A program made the position numbers and the translations under genes. From Silene latifolia (taxonomy: Eukaryota; Streptophyta; Magnoliopsida; Caryophyllales; Caryophyllaceae): a stretch of 64,000 bases of DNA. Below the pieces are notes generated by a model that searched no databases, was not told the origin of the DNA, and saw only the letters and a program-made list of their open reading frames with translations. The stretch covers positions 23,438,152-23,502,151 of the forward strand of contig NC_133536.1 in assembly GCF_048544455.1 (NCBI RefSeq). Direction: 5' to 3'. Positions 46,758-59,515 of the stretch are shown here, piece after piece (position 1 is the first letter of the stretch; every line of letters begins with the position of its first letter).

Positions 46758-47289
46758 CTCCCTCCATGCCAGACCAATGGTAACATGGTAAAAATAATGG
46801 GATTTTTAAGAAAAGAGGGTAAAAGCAGGGGTAAAGAGGGTAAAAATAGGCGGACTATATAATTGTGGGTTTAATTGTGGGTTGATAGGTGGAGTATGTA
46901 AAGACTAATGACATTTTGTGTAAATATCAAAAGGGTATAAAGATAACTTGGTAATATTGTGGGTCAAATAAGGAATGTTATCATTGATGTGGTATGTAAT
47001 AGGAATATTGATAATGGTTCATCTATCATGGTATCAGAGCCAGTGTGACCAAAGGTCACGGGTTCGAATCCTGGCAACCTCAAAACCCCTCAAAAACTCG
47101 AAGTGGAAACCCAAAGACACTAGTGCGGGGAGCTTGGTGACAACTAACCACTCTTCAAGCCCAACGGGCATTTGAGTGAGGGAGCGTAATAGGAATATTG
47201 ATAATAGTTGGGCCTCAACCATAACCTTAAGGTTTTGGTTGAGATGGTTCATCTATCAGTATGACGGTATTAGGTAAGCGTTAAGGGAG
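46758..47289. mobile_element. Stowaway MITE interrupted by a TRIM
   Basis: TA|CTCCCTCCATGCCAGACC on the left and, inverted, CTCCCTTAACGCTTACC on the right, followed by TA. After removing the TRIM and one 5-bp duplication it is about 265 bp. The right TIR is diverged. Confidence 0.65.
46997..47258 (+). mobile_element. TRIM (miniature LTR retrotransposon), 262 bp
   Basis: The 5' LTR at 46997-47028 and the 3' LTR at 47187-47258 share TAATAGGAATATTGATAAT at the start and GGTTCATCTATCA at the end. The 5' copy lacks 40 internal bp. TGGTATCAGAGCC (47029-47041), complementary to the initiator Met-tRNA 3' end, follows the 5' LTR directly. A purine tract GAGTGAGGGAG precedes the 3' LTR. GTATG (46992-46996 and 47259-47263) is the target duplication. 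There is no coding capacity. Confidence 0.87.
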
Positions 47290-47563
47290 TATTTGCTAAA
47301 CAAATAAATCCATTCTATCGAATAACTCTATAAACCCACAAATAATTAGCCTGAGTATTGAATAAAACGGTCTATGAACAACTAAAATGGTGGAAGAATA
47401 AAAGAGTCAGACTCATCACCCTACTCCTGACTCTTTCCCTCCTATGTCAAGGATACAAAACCGTCTCATGCTCAAGTGCTTAACCAAGTCAATCATTTAC
47501 TCCTTTGTATCTGTTTTCTACCGAATTAGGTTTAACAAGGTCAATGTGGTCTTATTCATTATA
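47290..47563. other. Unassigned intergenic stretch
   Basis: No gene or recognisable repeat seen. Confidence 0.4.
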
Positions 47564-48906
47564 TGTCGATTGAGTCGTTTGCGTTAATGCTAAGTAAGGA
47601 AATTAAAGACATAAGTAAAGATTGACACAAGAGATTTGGTGACGCGGAAAACCCAATGTGGGAAACGACCGCGGGAAGGGACGGTACCCTTCTAAGGATT
47701 GCACTAGCTTTCAATATAAGAATGAGTACAATGGAGATGACATGATAATATAGCTAGCACAATGTATTGTATTTGCGTGGTAATTCTTGAATGAATATTC
47801 TTCCTTGTCTTCTTAGCTATTTATAGGGTAGAAACGCGCAGGGGCGGACCCAGAAATTTTTATATGGTGTAGCAAAACGTACACACACTGTACACACATA
47901 GTCGTTCGATATTATGCGAAAATATACGATGTAGATGACGAATAAAGTCTATTATTTTAAGCGTTTTTCTCCTACGCCAAAAACTTCTTCAATCATGTTG
48001 GCCTCTTAGCCCAACCAAAAAAATCCGATCATTTTGTGCCATGGACAAATTAATTAAATTTTACGATTATTGGTGTATTAATAAACAAACTAAAATCAAT
48101 TTGATCCTACATATCACAAATCAAATAAACTTAATTTCATTAAGAAAATAGGTTTTATCAAATTTAAATTAGAAATAAAATAAAATCTCAAAATATTACA
48201 AATTAAATATACTTCATTTCATTCAGAAAATAGGTTCTATCAAATTTAAATTAGGAACAAAATCAATTACATGAAAATAATGAAGAGTTCATAAGTTCGT
48301 AACTATGCAACAATGACAAGGGAGACTAACCTAAATGAATACAGAGAATTTTCAGAATTTGGGAGATGAATTGAGAGCATGAAGAAGGAAATAGTGCTTT
48401 AGTACTTAATCAAAGGAAGAATTTACTACGTATTCCATGTCATCTAAGACTTTGATATAATTTAGATTTTTTACTAATTTCATTGGGACTAGAAAAAAGG
48501 TTAATGAGTATTTACTCTGATTCGGGAGTTGTTAAATTGGAACCATTAAGAAATAAGTCTCATTAATTACTTGCTATTAAGTATTTGTGGTGTAGCAAAA
48601 CTTGGTTTTTTGTTAATATTTTTGGGGTTTGGTGTAGCATTTGCTACACCATTGGACAACGTGGGTCCGCCTCTGGAAACGCTAGTCTTGTTCTACTCCT
48701 TGTATGGCAAGGAATATAAGTCATATCGTGTTTCTTTCCATAAACGCAACCTTGTACTCTATTCTCCCTGATCTCCCTAAGATCTCCCTGACTTTCCTTG
48801 CTCACGGGCCCTTGTGTGCCTATTAGATACCTCGACCCAATTTACTAAATAAGCCTTGATGAGCTTATTTTTCTATTAGGCCAATATGCGAATTTTGGCC
48901 CAAACA
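47564..48906 (-). mobile_element. LTR-like segment, probable solo LTR
   Basis: Read on the minus strand it runs from TGTTTGGGCCAAAATTCGCA (48906) to a possible end CAATCGACA (47564). It includes the GGGTTTTCCGCGTCACCAAA and TGTGTCAATCTTTACTT type sequence common near copia LTR ends, and TATTTATAGGG-like sequence. Flanking 5-mers do not match (TTATA and GTATC), so the limits are tentative. It is interrupted by a hAT element at 47839. Confidence 0.4.
47839..48675. mobile_element. hAT-type non-autonomous element, 837 bp
   Basis: Begins CAGGGGCGGACCCA and ends TGGGTCCGCCTCTG (14-bp TIR, one mismatch). The 8-bp flanks GAAACGCG (47831-47838) and GAAACGCT (48676-48683) differ at one base. ATGGTGTAGCAAAAC occurs subterminally on both sides (47863 and 48588). 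No transposase is encoded. Confidence 0.9.
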
Positions 48907-49106
48907 GTATCCTTAATCTTCTTCTATATTCTCCATGTTGTAATATTCAATAGTCAATTGTATTCCTCATTTATAGACCTTAGTTAGCTTGTTACTAGGA
49001 GAAGTTAGCTTAATCTTAGGTTACTTGTATCTAACCTTTTTGTATAAATATATCCTCATGTAATTCATTCTAACTATCGTAATTATCATCAATATAACCA
49101 ATTCTT
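48907..49106. other. Possible older LTR fragment
   Basis: TGTATAAATATATCCTCATG followed by CATCAATATAACCAATTCTT resembles the TATA-R-U5 part of a copia LTR on the plus strand. It is truncated at 49107 by the next insertion. Confidence 0.35.
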
Positions 49107-49802
49107 TGTTATACGTGAGATATCGATTGTCAATAGAATTAGAAAGTATTTTACAAACGAATCAATAAAATATAGAAATAATATAATGGTAAACATGTTA
49201 ATGTAAATATTACAAGTGTATATATATGTAAAATAAAAAAGGAAGAGCTTATCTGTATAAGAGACGGACAGAAAATAGATTAGTCGTGGCGTGATAAAAT
49301 CACTTCCTTAAAGTTAAATTTGCCCCGCTCGATACACACGGCCTCTTAGCAACCAACTTCCGGGTTACACGACTTCCGAGTCTAAGGTGTACGACAAAGA
49401 CTCGAATTGAGAATTAATTACTAACACAACGTTGCCAAAATCAGCTATGAATGAAACATATTAGAGAAGGAGTAGATTGAGAAAGAGTAGATGGGAGGAT
49501 GTGTTGTGTATAGAAATGTCATAAACATAGAGTATTTATAGGAATAATAAGAATAATCTAGAATTGTATTTATGATTTGTCTTGTAAATCATTCTTAGAA
49601 AATTGCACAATTTGTATAGAAAATACAATAATCAGTTTTAGAAGGCTGAGTAATCTGTATGGAAAAACCGCGACAATCAGTATAGAAGACTGTACTATCA
49701 AACTTGGAAATTGAGCAAAAAACACATAGAATTTACTTCCATCAATGTCAATTCTACCAATGTGGGATAATAAGAGCTTCTTTTGAAGCAACACTTCCAA
49801 CA
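49107..49802 (-). repeat. 3' LTR of the element at 49.1-52.3 kb
   Basis: 696 bp, bounded by TGTTGG and AACA on the minus strand. The internal TATAAATACTCTATGTTTATG (minus strand, near 49540) could be its promoter. Confidence 0.7.
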
Positions 49803-52310
49803 ATCCCCCACATGATTCAAAAGAAGAGGAAAGGAATAGCTGATATAAGGCAACGGAACGTAAGTCTTAAGATGACAATGTTCCTGAGGAATTGAATTGT
49901 CACCCAGTGCATACAGTTACCTGCTACAGCCGTATCGAGTTGCTCTCGACATTGAACTCTCCACGGTGGTTTGTAACAGATAACTGCGCACAAACCTCCA
50001 TTCGAATTTGTGTTCGTCCTCGCGAAATGTCATAAAAGATGCCCTCACATGCCTGAGATCTCGTGAACGCTCTTGAGGTCCTAAAGCCTAAGAACCTCAT
50101 AGGGGTATAGGGCATTTCACCCATATTCACATAGGTAAGTCTATCAGGTTTGACTGTCACAAACCGTCCTTAAACAAGGACTATGGACTTATTTAGAGCT
50201 TAGCTCAACCTTCATCACATGACATAATTAGCTCAATATATAGAAAAAATACTACATCACTTTTATTAACGATAGGAATGGTAGTAGTATTCTAGCATGA
50301 GATCCTCGTGACTTCGTTTGACCCATTGAACTTGGTAAACCCAAGTGGGAGAGCCCCGTCACGATGCAGTTCCAATAGGCTTTAAACCCATTCCATGTGG
50401 TGCCACCAACACCAACTTCTACCATGGGCACTGGTAAAAGATCTCAATATCCTATCTTAATGTGCACGAAATTCTCACGTGATACCACATTATTTTACAG
50501 CGCTTTATACTTGTCATTTGCTACCTCAGCGTAGTCTTAACCATATTTTGTAGGGATCCACTTCCCCCATAACGAAATTCAACCGAAAGGCCTCCTCGCC
50601 ATTGGCTAACTGTCCTGACAAATTTCAATACTTTAAATTAAATGTCATTGTACAAACATGTACAATTATACTACTATAACAATAATAGTAACCTATTATT
50701 ATCACCATTCAAACACTTTCATAAAAGTTTAGATATATCAAGAGCATATGTCATTATGCCGTGAAACAATATGCTATATCCCAAAATTGTCACAACTCTC
50801 CGTTACATTAACGTGTACATATATTTGAGACTCTTTTCACATTTCTCTAGGGTTTTTTCAAAACATTTACGAGTAAACTATCACACATGATCATGGTTTT
50901 CATTCAACCCAATTTTCATTTGTCACAACTTATATGAATACATGTCGTTAATAATAAAGCGTTAAAGACAACCATCATATACACATATGCACAAGTCTAC
51001 TAAGAATGACCGAGTTGTGATTTATCAATGAGATTAACTCATGTTAAAGATAACCACAAAAAAAAAGTGAGAAAAAAAATATACCCATTTTACGGACAAT
51101 ATCCAATAATGTCACAAGAAAATAAAGGGTAATCTCACTTTACTTGGGATAACTCGATCAACACTCCCACAAACCAATCAAACAGAAGCCGAACATTTTT
51201 ATCCGGGCTCCTTTTACTATTAACACTCACATGATTGTATTGCATATCACTATCGTTTGACAAAGTAAATGCACAGTAACAACTAACAACCAATCAAACA
51301 ATACATTCATGTGCGTATGAATATATTCATTAATCGCAACAGACGAAATTTCCGTTGTCTAATTTAGAGTAACAGTGCAAGACCATACATAGTAAGACAT
51401 GCACCTTGATCTTAAAACACCACACATTCTCAATCTTCCACATAAATGAGACATTATTTACTGCAAAAGAACGACTTTTACCTCTTCTTGATTCAGTATA
51501 AGCATTTAACCCAATAAAAATAATTACTTGAACACATGTATTACCAGACAACCATTCACGACTAATCGGAAAAACAAGTTTATACAATCTCAACGTCAAA
51601 AGGTTCATATCTATCAATTAATCTTAACACTGAAACCCAGTTGTCTTACAACAAAGATAAGGAGAGCGTTACCTTCACTAAACACCCCCACAGTTCACGA
51701 CTTACTCAAAGCCTTAACCATACATACACTTGAGAACAAATCAATTAACGATTCTCAATTTCTCATGACCATGAACCAAATTAGTCTAAGCACGAAATAC
51801 TTGAACTTATGATTTCAAGTCAGACACCAAACCGAGATCAATTTAAGCGATTAAGCCAATCATGTATAGAACATATGAACAATCAAAATAATTAAACTGT
51901 TAGTCAACATCTCATTTACTGAAGTCAAGTCAAATGAACAATTGCCAAAAAATACAAATTTGTGAAACAGTGTCTTGAATTTAAGAAGGAACAATAGCAA
52001 ATTGACAAAATTAGCGAATAAGTACGTATATGATTTATGTGAATATATTCATGTTACGATTTTCCTCCACGATGACCAATAGAGAACAATAAAACATTAG
52101 GGTATTTACATTGTACATAATGCGACCTTTAAGAAAACAATGCTAACATTGCCTTAACAATTTTGGTTACACTACCACCAATCGAAACGATAAAAAAAAA
52201 TAAAAAAAAAATAGAAAGAATTCAACTTTAGAATGTTATACGTGAGATATCGATTGTCAATAGAATAAGAAAGTATTTCAGAAACGAATCAATAAAACAT
52301 AGAAATAATA
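49107..52310 (-). mobile_element. Non-autonomous copia-like LTR element, minus orientation
   Basis: The 3' LTR occupies 49107-49802, reading TGTTGGAAGTGTTGC to ...ACGTATAACA on the minus strand. It is preceded there by the purine tract TGGGGGAT (49803-49810). About 75 bp of its U5 end recurs at 52233-52310 (GAGATATCGATTGTCAATAG), the remnant of a truncated 5' LTR. The 2.4-kb interior has no gag, integrase or reverse transcriptase frame. No primer-binding site is evident beside the 52233 copy. Confidence 0.6.
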
Positions 52311-52966
52311 TTAATTTCATAAGAATAATCCAAGCTATGTCTCTCCTTCTCATATTAATCCTAATTATTGTTTAACTGAAAATAAGTCATATTATTAACT
52401 TTATCTTCTCATAACACACCTACAGACCGACTACCTGTTAATCAGGTCACTCCTTAAAAAAAAAAGCTAAATCATTAAAACAACGGAGTATAACATTAAT
52501 TGACTAACTTCATCCTTCTCATCCCTCTTATCCACAGCTGACTCACCAATAAATCACCCAACAACAATAGCAAAATCAATACTCCGTAAAAGACAACAAC
52601 TAACAAAGGGATTAATCAAACCTTAAAGCCTTTGTTAAATTGAAGTGGGTACCCGCCATCCCCTATTTGTTAATGGAGTTTATGAGGGCCAAACTACCAA
52701 ATTGGTAAAAAAAGTAAAGGTCATTTACCAAATTGGTAAAAAAAACTATACATTGTGACAAATTGGTAAAAAAAGTGAAGATTTATGACAAATTGGCCAA
52801 AAATGTTGCATCTTTCTCAAATTTCCATTATTCCAAATAAACTGACAAAACTACCCTTGTTCAAATAACTCGATTTGAAAAAAAATCCCATCCGCAACTC
52901 GTCCTTAGCAACTGAACTATGATCCCGATTTTGAAATAATCCAACATTACCCAAACTCGATTTGAA
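52311..52966. repeat. Intergenic DNA with a short CAAATTGGTAAAAA repeat
   Basis: Mostly unassigned AT-rich DNA. At 52697-52805 four units of about 35 bp contain (C/A)CAAATTGGTAAAAAAAGT. No gene is seen. Confidence 0.6.
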
Positions 52967-53083
52967 CCGAATATTTCTTCTTTTTTTTTTTTGGTTGAAT
53001 GTGAGCTTGTTTCATTAAAACATATCAAAATGATTACATAGATCCATACAATCCAAATTTCTGACTATTTCAAAGCCTATTAC

Positions 53084-56000
53084 TTATACAATAAGATCAA
53101 TTTTTTGCAGCCAAATGCGATCTTGCATTTTAACAACTCCTGCAGTCTTCACTCGTATCCTAGCAAACCAGTCTTCTAATTTCCTGCACCACCCTCTTAG
53201 GACATTTAAGACAATTATCCATCCTGCAGGCATTCCTTTCAAGCCAAACACAATACCGAGAAAAGTCGCCAAGGTCATCCCGCACACTCTCTGCTTTGTA
53301 GCAGCAACGATGTCCCATACCCCGAGGATCAATCAATCTGCAACCAATTTTCCAACTGTTCTTTTATCTCATTCACTTTGTATTTGCACCTCTTTGAATA
53401 GATGCTCATGCGTTTCAATCCCATCTTCACACATCACACACTTTGGTTCTTGTCACTAAATCATGTCTGAACAGCTTCTCACGTGTGTTAAGAGCCTCTT
53501 GCTTAATCAACCAACAAATAATAAAATGCTTAGGAACACACCAAGCATCCCGGACATCCTTATACCAACCAACGGAGGGGTGTCCTCCCCGCAACAAACC
53601 ATACCCGGACTTAATGTCAGAACCCTTAGGATCATGAATCCAATGGTTATTCACATACCCACCGGAAATCGGACCCTTAACTTTACAAATATTCCTCCAA
53701 TTCCAATTGGAATCAGCAGGAGGAACATAGTTATGCCGATCCCGATCTTTTAAATATATATGATGCACCCATTGAACCCATAACCTTTGTCGATTAGTGT
53801 ACGGCCCGGTTCACCAATTTTCCTACACTTGCAATATTCCAATTTTCGGCCTTTATGACACCCAAACCTCCTTCTTCCTTCCTACAACAGACCCTATCCC
53901 AGGCAATCAAGGGGGCCCTCTGATATTCAGACCCACCATCCCAAAAATAACTCCTGCAGATGGCCTCAATTCTCCTTACTACTGCCTTTGGGATTAGAAA
54001 AATGGAACCCCAATAATTATGTAAAGTATTCAAAATAGAATTTATTAGAGTTAGTCTTCCTGCATAGCTCAATTTTCTAGCCCCAATGCTCCTAATTCTG
54101 GCCACAACTCTTTCAATCAATATGTTGCAGTCCATTTTTGTTAACCTCCCTGCCTGAATAGGAATCCCCAAATACTTAAATGGGAGATCCCCTTCCCTAA
54201 AGCAAGAAATTTGAAGGATATCAGCTCTCACACTCTCTCGGCACCCCCTAAAGACAACTTCGGACTTAGCAAAGATTCACCTTCAATCCAGAAGAAGCAG
54301 AGAACGTAGAGAAAGCTCTTAGGAGAAGCATAATAGACTGAGTGTCCCCCTTACAAAACAACAGTAAATCATCTGCAAATAAGAGATGGTTCAACCTCAA
54401 GCTCTTACACAAAGGATGAAACCTAAATCTCCATTTATAAGTAGCAAAATCCAACACTCTGGTCAGGTACTCCATACAAATGGTAAACAACAAAGGAGAG
54501 ATGAGATCCCCTTGTCTTAACCCTCTCCTACCTTTAAAGTACCCAAACAAAGCTCCATTGAGATTTAGTGAAAAGCTAGTAGTAGTTACACAAGTCATAA
54601 TAAGCTGTCTAGTCTTCTCAGGGAAATTTAGAGCACTTAACATTTGATCCAAGAAATCCCATTCAATAGTATTATAAGCTTTCTGAAGGTCCAACTTAAA
54701 CATACATCTTGGAGAGACATTCCTCCTATTATAGAGTCTCACCAAATCTTGGCAAATTAAAATGTTTTCCAGAATACTCCTGCCTTGCACAAAAGCTCCT
54801 TGGTTAGTGCTAATAATATCAGGTAAAACCATTGCCACTCTTGAACACAAAATTTTGGAAATAGTCTTGTAAATCACATTACAACAAGCTATAGGCCTGA
54901 AATGTTTCACACTTACAGGCATATCCACCTTAGGAATCAGAGTGATTAAAGTGGCATTTATCTGGTTTAATAACTGTCCAGTCTAAAAAACATTCAACAC
55001 TGCAGCAGTTATATCACCACCAGTGATCTCCCAAGAATCTCTGAAAAATTGACTGGTTTATCCATCAGGCCCAGGGGATTTGTCCTTAGGAATGCTAAAT
55101 AGAGCCTTCTTTACCTCATCTGCAGTAATAGGTCTATTCAGAGCCTCCCAGTGGCTCTCAGTACAACATTTCCCTCTTCTAACCACCTGAACATTGACAG
55201 GCTCAGTGGAATTTTGAGTGCCCAATAACTCCATATAATAAGTCAAGAAAGCCTGCTGAATCTGTTCACCCTCAGTACAGATATTCCCATTCTGATCCTC
55301 AATACTCAAAACCTTGTTCCGCACCATTCTCTTCCTAATAGAGTTATGAAAATACCCAGTGTTAATGTCTCCTTCCAATGACCACTGAAGTTTAGCTTTT
55401 TGAATAAAAAAACTATCCCTTGCAGCAAGTAGCTCTTTCAGTTCATTAGCCACATCATACTCCTTCTGCATCAGTTCAGTATTACCAGGGTTATCAACCA
55501 GATCTTTCTGAATGCTTTCCAAAAGAACCACAATAATGTTATAACTATTCTCAATATCTGAAAAGCATGATTTGTTGATATTTTTAAGAACAGGTTTAAG
55601 GGCCTTCAACTTTTTAATAACTTGGAACATCTTAGTGCCCCTAACTTGCCTCTGCCAAACATCATCAACTGATGCTTTAAAAATCTCAGATTGTCCCCAC
55701 ATATTGAAATATTTGAAGCACTTCTTACCCTGCAACCCACTCTTCCTATCAGATAAAGTACAAGGAGAATGATCAAAAAGACCAGGGGGATGGAAGTGAG
55801 CCCAGTAATCACCAAATTCTTCAATCCACTCCAAGTTACCCACAGCTCTATCAAGTCTACTATAAACTCTATCCACAGGATCCTGTTTATTAGACCATGT
55901 GAATAAGGCCCCAGTAGCTTAGATATCCTCCATACAGCATATGGACACACAATCCTGAAACTGTTGCATCTCCACTTCAGTAGAATTACCTCCTAATCTT

Positions 56001-56449
56001 TCAACTGGGGACAAAACTGTATTGAAATCCCCAAGCCAAAGCCAAGGAAGACTACAAGAACCAGCAACATTTTTAAGCACATTCCATAAAACTTGCCTCT
56101 CAGAAACATCATTGTGTGCATAAATCATAGTCAGCAAAAACTCCTTGTGACCCATGATAGAGGTCACCCTCATATGAATGTATTGAGCACTATACTCCAG
56201 AAATTGAATAGAGAAACAGTCAGGTTTCCAAAATACCCATATCCTCCCTCCTTTATGCCAACTACAATTGGTTGAAATACTCAACCCATCACATAAAGTA
56301 GTTGGTCTCTTTAACAAATTACTAGGTTTTATTTTGGTTTCTAATAATCCAAACAAGCCCACTCCATTATTTTGCATAAACCATTTAACTATCTTCGGTT
56401 TATTCATATCATTCAATCCCCTAACATTCCAAAATCCCATACTATGCAT
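53084..56449 (-). pseudogene. LINE ORF2: endonuclease-reverse transcriptase, broken
   Basis: The start is ATG 56447-56449, overlapping the ORF1 stop by 8 bp. Domains in order are an APE-type endonuclease (GFWNVRGLND, LLETKI, WLWLGDFN; about 56449-55919), a linker region, reverse transcriptase (FRPIACCNVIYK, FKLDLQKAYNTIEWDF, GLRQGDLISPLLFT, FADDLLLF; about 54950-54266), then KYLGIPI...KLSYAGRLTLINSIL (54231-53794) and a zf-RVT-like C-terminus (53768-53084). Lesions are TAA at about 55919-55921 after CCMEDI, TAA at about 55058 after PGPDG, TAG near 54984 and a frameshift near 54270. Further breaks occur near 53790 and 53430. When intact it nicks target DNA and reverse-transcribes the element RNA in the nucleus. 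Confidence 0.9.
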
Positions 56450-57699
56450 TTAAAACCAATGAGGGGGGTGGGGGATCCTTACCACTCTGACCTACACTCC
56501 CCTTTGGTGTAGCCAGTTTGTTCAATGCCTCAATGAAAGTAAAAGGACCCGCACTGCCAGTCCCCCTAGCACCAACAGACCCACCTTGCTTATTCATTCT
56601 CATTATAGTCCTTGCTGGAGTAGATTTGATAGTACGAACCAGAGGAGGAAACACTTCAGGGGTGAATATCTGGTCCTGAGGTTCAGTCACAATAGGACTG
56701 ACATGAACCTTCTGAACTGGTCTCCACACCTTCTGAGGTTTCTGGGCCTCCTTGACTCTAGGTTTCTGAGATTTCCTACATTTCTCCTTAACATGCCCCA
56801 TGCCCTTGCACACGCTACAGGTAACAGGCAACCATTCATACTCAACCCTAACATCCACCACTTCCCCAGTTTCATCTAGGAATTTCACTGTATCAGGTAG
56901 AGCCTGGTCAACCTGAAGCTCAACCATAACCCTAGCCTGACTCAGACGAGTACGCTCTTCAGTGGCCTTGTCCTTTTTCACAAATTTACCCACCAGACCT
57001 GCAATTTTTGGAAGGCAGTCCCCCCAAAATTTTAGAGGGATTCCTGCCATTTTAATCCAAACAGGCACTACATCCACTTTCGCCTTAACCAAATCAGCAT
57101 CAACACTCCATGGCTTTATAACAATAGGTTTGTTATCAAACATATAGTATCCAGAAGATAACAAAGCCTCCTTACATTCAGCAGACTGTAGACGCACCAA
57201 AAAGATACCATTATCCATAAACGAGACCCTATCAACTTTAAACTCCTTCCAAACTTGATAAACATAATCCTCAATGATTCGCACCAAGGATATAACAATA
57301 AACAGAGTTTTGCCAGAATTCTACCTCTTTATGAATATCCGCCTGTGAAAATTGCAGCATATCCCCAATCTCGGCCTCCTCTGCTATGGGCTCCATAATA
57401 GGTATATCCTTGCCACCTTTCCTCATCGACCACCTACCAGGAGCCTCAGGGACATCACCCAAGTTGAGAATCAGAATCCCATTCAACTCTCCCAAAGTTT
57501 TAGACTTTCGTGCATCCGCTGAAACAGGACCCTTAGCACTGGGAACCTAACTCTGCTTCTTACTCTTATCATTAGTAGAGGAAGAAGCACCAGACTCCTT
57601 ATTAAAATTCGAAGATTTTTTAGATTGTTGTAGTTTGTTTTGAGTACTAGATGAAGCTAAAGAAGAGGACTGATTATCGCTAAATGTCATAACCGCCAT
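56442..57699 (-). pseudogene. LINE ORF1: DUF4283/zinc-knuckle protein, broken
   Basis: The start is ATG 57697-57699 (MAVMTFSDNQSSS) and the stop TAG is at 56442-56444. A Ser/Lys/Asn-rich N-terminus precedes a DUF4283-type RNA-binding region (FMDNGIFLVRL, WIKMAGIPLKFWG) and a CCHC zinc knuckle (CSVCKGMGHVKEKC, about 56760-56810), followed by a basic Lys/Pro/Val-rich tail. Lesions are TAG at 57547-57549 in the N-terminal part and a one-base shift near 57275-57290. This is typical of plant L1 ORF1, which packages element RNA. Confidence 0.88.
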
Positions 57700-57798
57700 T
57701 GTTGAGTGCTGACAGCAGCTCAGAATTTTAGGTCATGAAAATCAGAGAAAATCGCCTTCTCTCTCTATCTCTAAACATTTTTTCCCGAATATTTCTTC

Positions 57799-57891
57799 AA
57801 TTTAATGATTTGACCCAAAAATAATGAAATCCAAAATGGCCTTTATTCAAATGTTGCATAGCCAAATAATCGATTTTGTGACACCTCGCGA
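57799..57891. other. Host sequence between LINE and solo LTR
   Basis: Continues the sequence left of the LINE (52920-52966) in style, with no gene. Confidence 0.5.
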
Positions 57892-59114
57892 TAATGCGGA
57901 AATATAACTAATAAATTAAAGCAGAAATTTATGAGATTTTTAAAAACTTTTTATTACAAGTTAAAGATTAACACGCGGGTGCCAGAAATGAAAAGAAACA
58001 AATGCAATAATAGGCAGACTTAGGTTATTACAACCCAAGTCTAGAAAACGGGGAAAAGATATCCCACGAATAAACATATAAGGGGTTTCTAAACTAGCAA
58101 CTAAGGTCCAAGGGTTTAGTTCTCGCTAGCCCACATGTCTTCCCCACGTAAGCATCTTCACAACCTGTCATTCATGTAAACATGAACGTCACAGTCATTG
58201 GGGAGTAACTCAAGGTTCTCCCAGCCACAATATGTCGAAATGCAAATAACAAACACTTAATTAAACATATTGATCATGCAACATATATGACAATAAATAA
58301 CAAGGAGATATAATGGATAATCATGATGAGGTAGGCATATTATATTCATAATGAGATAGGCATCGAATCATATGAAGAAGATGAATAACGGATCAGTTAA
58401 ATAGAAAATACATGGATGGAAACCATAGCCATTACTTTGAAAACCTCTTAACAAACATTGTACGGGACGTGGCTACTAATGTCGCATTCATACTTATGAC
58501 TTTCATCTCACCATAAGAACTGATGGGAACATCAGTCCCGGCGATCATATCGTAACTAGAGGCTTGCATCTCACCACTAGTATCCGATAGGACCAAGACT
58601 CTCACGAATAATCATATAAGACGTAAACTCTCGTATATAAGGACATGCCAATGACCGTAATCAAGCAAGACATTTACGTAGTATGGACTCACAAGACAAA
58701 CCCCTAGACTCCAACCTCCTGGTAGGACGACGATCATAATACGGTCCTAGTCTAAACCTGGATCCAAACTCTCGGGATAGACGACACCCGATTCGACATG
58801 CGGTGACCTATTCGCATCCAAGACTCGATACATGACACCTAACCGTGCCCCAAGGTCGAGTAACCCCAAATCGGAACCATGGCACCTAACCGTACCCCAA
58901 GGTCCGAAGAGGCGGAAGGATAACCCAACTCGGAAACATGGCACCTAACCGTGACCTAAGGTCGTCACACAATGTAAATCGTCACACTTGAGTCACAAAT
59001 GCGAGTAACAATAGTTTGCATGATCATAACGTCAATAAGTCTTAAATTAACTAATTACCAATAAGGAAGAAGATACATGCATAAATCATGGATCATTAGA
59101 AGTTACAAGTGAAA

Positions 59115-59515
59115 AAGAACACACAGGGGACTCCCAGCCGGGAGGGGTACCGGCGGCCGGGCCACCGGCTGGGGCAGCATACCAATATTTAGAATTTCCC
59201 AAAAACTTACAGCGCTCTCCCAACCGGGTGGGACACCGACTGCCGGGCCACCGGCCGGGAGCACATACCCACATTCAAAAATCATCAAAACTTACAGAGA
59301 ACTCCAGCCGGGTGGAGCACCGGCCGCCGGGCCACCGGCTGAGACAACACATTACTTGAAAATCCTTTTAAAGTTACAGCGATCTCCCAGCCGGGTGGTG
59401 TGTCGGCTGCCGGGCAACCGGCTAGGAGTACAAGCCTTTAATTTCAACAAATTACTTACAGTGAACTCCCAGCCGCGTGGACCACCGACCGCCGGGCCAC
59501 CGGCTGGGAGCACAC
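59115..59515. repeat. Five 83-97-bp GC-rich units with inverted arms
   Basis: Each unit has CTCCCAGCCGGGTGG, then CCGGCCGCCGGGCCACCGGC and TGGGAGCAC, starting near 59120, 59217, 59298, 59386 and 59468. CAGCCGG and CCGGCTG are inverted within each unit, so every unit can form a hairpin. They stand out against the AT-rich LTR. Confidence 0.92.

Larger units (their letters stand above)
52981..57784 (-). mobile_element. L1-type LINE, nearly full length
   Basis: Flanked by a 14-bp target-site duplication CCGAATATTTCTTC (52967-52980 and 57785-57798). The poly(A) tail is the T run at 52979-52992 on the plus strand, so the element reads from right to left. It has a short 5' UTR, ORF1 (57699-56442), ORF2 (56449 to about 53084) and a short 3' UTR. 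It has few stops and frameshifts, consistent with recent insertion. Confidence 0.95.

Noticed and set aside
47029-47090. A tRNA gene suggested by TGGTATCAGAGCC and GGTTCGAATCCTGGC
   Set aside because: The first motif is a retroelement primer-binding site directly after an LTR. No complete cloverleaf can be drawn around the second.
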